Below are positions 32,388 to 34,633 of a stretch of 34,633 bases of DNA, piece by piece (position 1 is the stretch's first letter; every line of letters starts with the position of its first letter). A model generated the notes under the pieces. It searched no databases, was not told the origin of the DNA, and saw only the letters and a program-made list of their open reading frames with translations. The stretch covers positions 1 to 34,633 of the forward strand of contig DVHY01000137.1 of assembly GCA_018711755.1 (NCBI GenBank), given 5' to 3'. A program made the translations under genes and the position numbers. This DNA comes from Candidatus Limivicinus faecipullorum. Its GTDB lineage: Bacteria; Bacillota; Clostridia; Oscillospirales; Oscillospiraceae.

Positions 32388-33653
32388 ATGATAAGATTTT
32401 ACAACGGGAAGACCCTCAGCTTCGGCGGCGGCATGAAGCTCAGCGGCCACGAGGTCTGGGTGGATGGAAGCACCATAGTCTATGTGGGCCCGGCAAAGGA
32501 GGATATGCCCGTCTTTCAGCGGCAGATAGATTTGAAGGGCGACCTGCTCATCCCCGGCTTCAAGGACGCCCACACCCACACCGCCATGGTCTTTCTCCGC
32601 TCCTACGCCGACGACCTGCCTTTGCAGGACTGGCTGTACAACAAGGTCTTTCCCCACGAGGCCAGGCTCACGCCGGAGGCCGTATACCAGTTCACCCGCC
32701 TGGGCATTCTGGAATACCTCTCTTCCGGCATAACCGCCAGCTTCGACATGTACTACTACAATGAGGCCTACGCCAAGGCCAATGTGGACTGCGGCTTCCG
32801 CACCGTCATCTGCTCGGCCATGAACGACTTCGACGCCGACCCCACCAACATAGAGCGGGAATACCTGCGCTTCAACAACTACAGCGAGCTGGTGAGCTAC
32901 AAGCTGGGCATCCACGCCGAGTACACCACCGGCCTTCAGCGCATGGAGTACATGGCCTCCCTGGCGGAGAAGTATCAGGCCCCCTGCTACATGCACTGCT
33001 GCGAGACCAGGGCGGAGGTGGAGGGCTGCCTGGAGCGCCACGGCCTCACTCCGCCCCAGCTGCTGGGCCGAATGGGCCTGTTTAACTACGGCGGCGCCGG
33101 CTTCCACTGCGTATGGATGAGCGATGAGGACATAGAGCTCTTTGCCCGCAAGGGCATCTACGCCGTCACCAACCCCGCCTCCAACGTGAAGCTGGCCAGC
33201 GGAGTTGCCCCGGTGGACAAAATGCTCTCCGCCGGAGTGCCCATGGCCATAGGCACCGACGGGGCTGCCAGCAACAACGCCCTGGACATGTTCCGGGAGA
33301 TGTACCTGGCCAGCTGCATGCAGAAGCTCAGCCTCATGGACGCCTCCGCCGGTAAAGCGGAGGAGATACTCACCATGGCCTGCGCGGGGGGAGCCCGGGC
33401 CATGGGCCTTGATGATTGCGACGATATAGCCCCGGGGAAAAAGGCGGACCTGTGCGTCATCGACCTGCACCGGCCCAACATGCAGCCGGAGCTGAACATA
33501 CCCAAAAACCTGGTCTATTCCGGCTCCAAGGAGAACGTGCGCCTGACCATGGTAAACGGCCGCATACTCTATGAAAACGGGGAGTTCTTCGTGGGGGAGG
33601 AGCCGGAGGAGATATACCGCCAGGTGAACCGGCTCTGCAGGAGTATTTTATGA
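32388..33653 (+). CDS. Amidohydrolase of the MtaD/chlorohydrolase family
   Basis: A 421-residue metal-dependent hydrolase, related to 5-methylthioadenosine/S-adenosylhomocysteine deaminases. Metal ligands are H62 and H64 (KDAHTHTAM), a His in YMHCCETRAEV, a His in GAGFHCVWM and the Asp of AIGTDGAASNN. The loop usually HAPYT reads HAEYT (GIHAEYTTG), so substrate assignment to MTA/SAH is uncertain. ATG 32388 has TTGGAGG upstream and gives a standard start; the frame extends left without support. It lies 19 bases after gatD, and its stop overlaps the next start (ATGA). Confidence 0.88.
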   Translation: MIRFYNGKTLSFGGGMKLSGHEVWVDGSTIVYVGPAKEDMPVFQRQIDLKGDLLIPGFKDAHTHTAMVFLRSYADDLPLQDWLYNKVFPHEARLTPEAVYQFTRLGILEYLSSGITASFDMYYYNEAYAKANVDCGFRTVICSAMNDFDADPTNIEREYLRFNNYSELVSYKLGIHAEYTTGLQRMEYMASLAEKYQAPCYMHCCETRAEVEGCLERHGLTPPQLLGRMGLFNYGGAGFHCVWMSDEDIELFARKGIYAVTNPASNVKLASGVAPVDKMLSAGVPMAIGTDGAASNNALDMFREMYLASCMQKLSLMDASAGKAEEILTMACAGGARAMGLDDCDDIAPGKKADLCVIDLHRPNMQPELNIPKNLVYSGSKENVRLTMVNGRILYENGEFFVGEEPEEIYRQVNRLCRSIL

Positions 33654-34492
33654 GGTACATAGACCTGCACGCCCACAGCACCGCCTCCGACGGCACCGTC
33701 TCCCCCGGGCAGCTGGCGGAGCTGGCTGTTCGCCAGGGGCTCTCCGCCCTGGCCCTTACCGACCACGACACCGTCCTGGGCTACCCGGAGCTGAAAAAGG
33801 CCGGGGAGAAGCTGGGGCTGGAGACCGTCCCCGGCATAGAGATAAGCACCAAGTTCCACCGGGCCGTCCACATCCTGGGCTACTACATCGACCCCCACTC
33901 CCCCCAGCTGGAGCCGGTGCTCAACTGGGTGGTGGAGGACCGGGACAAGCGCAACCGGGAGATGTGCCGGCTCATGGCCGCCGACGGGCTGCCGGTGGAC
34001 TACGAGGATATGAAAAAACGCTTCGGCCCGGTGATAGGCAGGCCCCACTTTGCCGATCTGCTGGTGGAGCTGGGCCTGGCCGAGAACGTCCGGGACGCCT
34101 TCGACCGCTATGTGGAGAAGGGACAGCGCTACTATGTGGGCCGCACCATCCTCCCCATAGAGAGGGCCATTGAGATAATCCGCCTCTCCGGGGGCGTGCC
34201 GGTGCTGGCCCATCCCTTCCAGTATAAATTGGATGACGCCGGCCTGCGGGAACTGATAGAGCACTGCATGGCCCAGGGCCTGCGGGGCATGGAATGCCGC
34301 TACAGCGGCTACGGCCCGGAGCAGAGCGCCTATCTGGAGAAGCTGGCGGAGGAATACGGCCTTGTAAAGACCGGGGGCAGCGACTTCCACGGCAGCAACA
34401 AGCCCCAGATCTCCCTGGGCAGCGGCACTGAAAACGATCTCCATGTGCCCTGTGAGTGGCTGGAACGGCTGAAGGAAGAGGCCGGGATATAA
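33650..34492 (+). CDS. PHP-domain phosphoesterase (RNase AM/YciV-like)
   Basis: A 280-residue PHP-family hydrolase. The trinuclear metal residues are seen in IDLHAHSTASDG (H7, H9, D14), LTDHDT, VPGIEIS, VLAHPF and GGSDFHG. The family member characterised in E. coli removes 5' nucleotides from RNA and hydrolyses 3',5'-bisphosphates, and this protein has that single-domain length. Its ATG overlaps the amidohydrolase stop by four bases, so it is translationally coupled and is the last gene of the unit. A strong hairpin follows directly. Confidence 0.9.
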   Translation: MRYIDLHAHSTASDGTVSPGQLAELAVRQGLSALALTDHDTVLGYPELKKAGEKLGLETVPGIEISTKFHRAVHILGYYIDPHSPQLEPVLNWVVEDRDKRNREMCRLMAADGLPVDYEDMKKRFGPVIGRPHFADLLVELGLAENVRDAFDRYVEKGQRYYVGRTILPIERAIEIIRLSGGVPVLAHPFQYKLDDAGLRELIEHCMAQGLRGMECRYSGYGPEQSAYLEKLAEEYGLVKTGGSDFHGSNKPQISLGSGTENDLHVPCEWLERLKEEAGI

Positions 34493-34523
34493 ATGGGAGC
34501 GGGAAAAATTCCCGCTCCCATTT
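34491..34523. terminator. Intrinsic terminator of the murT-gatD unit
   Basis: A perfect 15-bp stem AAATGGGAGCGGGAA with its complement and an AAA loop (34506-34508), ending in TTT. It begins within the TAA stop codon of the PHP gene. Confidence 0.82.
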
Positions 34524-34538
34524 CAGCCTGTCAAAGAA

Positions 34539-34567
34539 CCCCGGGATTCAGGAAGAGAATCCCGGGG
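34539..34567. terminator. Second hairpin downstream of the PHP gene
   Basis: CCCCGGGATT (34539-34548) pairs with AATCCCGGGG (34558-34567) across a 9-base loop. It may be a back-up terminator. A short GGAGTTG-TTC-CAACTCC repeat follows at 34614-34630, cut close to the window end. The final 66 bases hold no gene I can see. Confidence 0.55.
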
Positions 34568-34633
34568 ATTTGGCATATATGGGGTTAAAAATCGTGAGAA
34601 TGTAGCGGAAAAAGGAGTTGTTCCAACTCCATA

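Overview
The window is GC-rich chromosomal DNA with tightly packed genes. It most likely comes from a spore-forming, anaerobic member of the Clostridia, probably Oscillospiraceae (Oscillibacter/Flavonifractor-like). The evidence is a YpeB-type germination protein, a bacterial V-type (NtpA-K) ATPase, an Isc operon led by an Rrf2 regulator, HemZ, a CarD-like factor, MurT/GatD and TagO-type cell-wall genes, and strong AGGAGG-type ribosome binding sites. The taxon is an inference from gene content. I saw no transposase, phage gene, CRISPR array, rRNA or tRNA.

Layout. 1-1199: a histidine-kinase-like protein lacking the usual phospho-acceptor His. 1213-3170 (minus): a GntR(YtrA-type)-ABC ATPase-permease operon behind a near-perfect 36-bp palindromic operator. 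3265-3614: an XRE regulator gene broken by one amber codon. 3635-5848 (minus): iscR-iscS-iscU. 5926-8464: a polar amino-acid ABC importer (binding lipoprotein, permease, ATPase). 8471-9020 (minus): a CarD-like regulator. 9094-11896: hemZ, a uridine-kinase-like gene and a small membrane protein. 11916-14414: a repeat-rich cell-surface protein with a TPITG sorting-like motif. 14455-23407 (minus): a nine-gene V-type ATPase operon in the order G/H-I-K-E-C-F-A-B-D. 23510-24812 (minus): ypeB. 24892-26447 (minus): gltX. 26441-28735: trpS and tagO. 28744-29695 (minus): three small conserved-looking genes of unknown role. 29666-34523: a phosphoesterase, murT, gatD, an amidohydrolase and a PHP-domain phosphatase.

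How the genes work together. The ATPase rotor subunit keeps the Na+-site residues known from Enterococcus hirae NtpK, so this is probably a sodium pump. Its operon starts about 240 nt downstream of a perfect TTGACA-N17-TATAAT promoter. The intervening leader can fold into a three-stem junction, and its 5' end is also complementary to a stretch just upstream of the first ribosome binding site. That is a riboswitch-like arrangement and the most interesting unexplained feature here. MurT/GatD amidate lipid II and TagO starts wall polymer synthesis, so a good part of the right half serves the envelope. The isc operon and hemZ both concern iron cofactors.

Regulatory layout worth noting: gltX and trpS are divergent with overlapping -35 boxes; the phosphoesterase and the small-gene cluster are divergent with overlapping -10 boxes; and the ypeB ribosome binding site lies inside the 3' arm of an intrinsic terminator.
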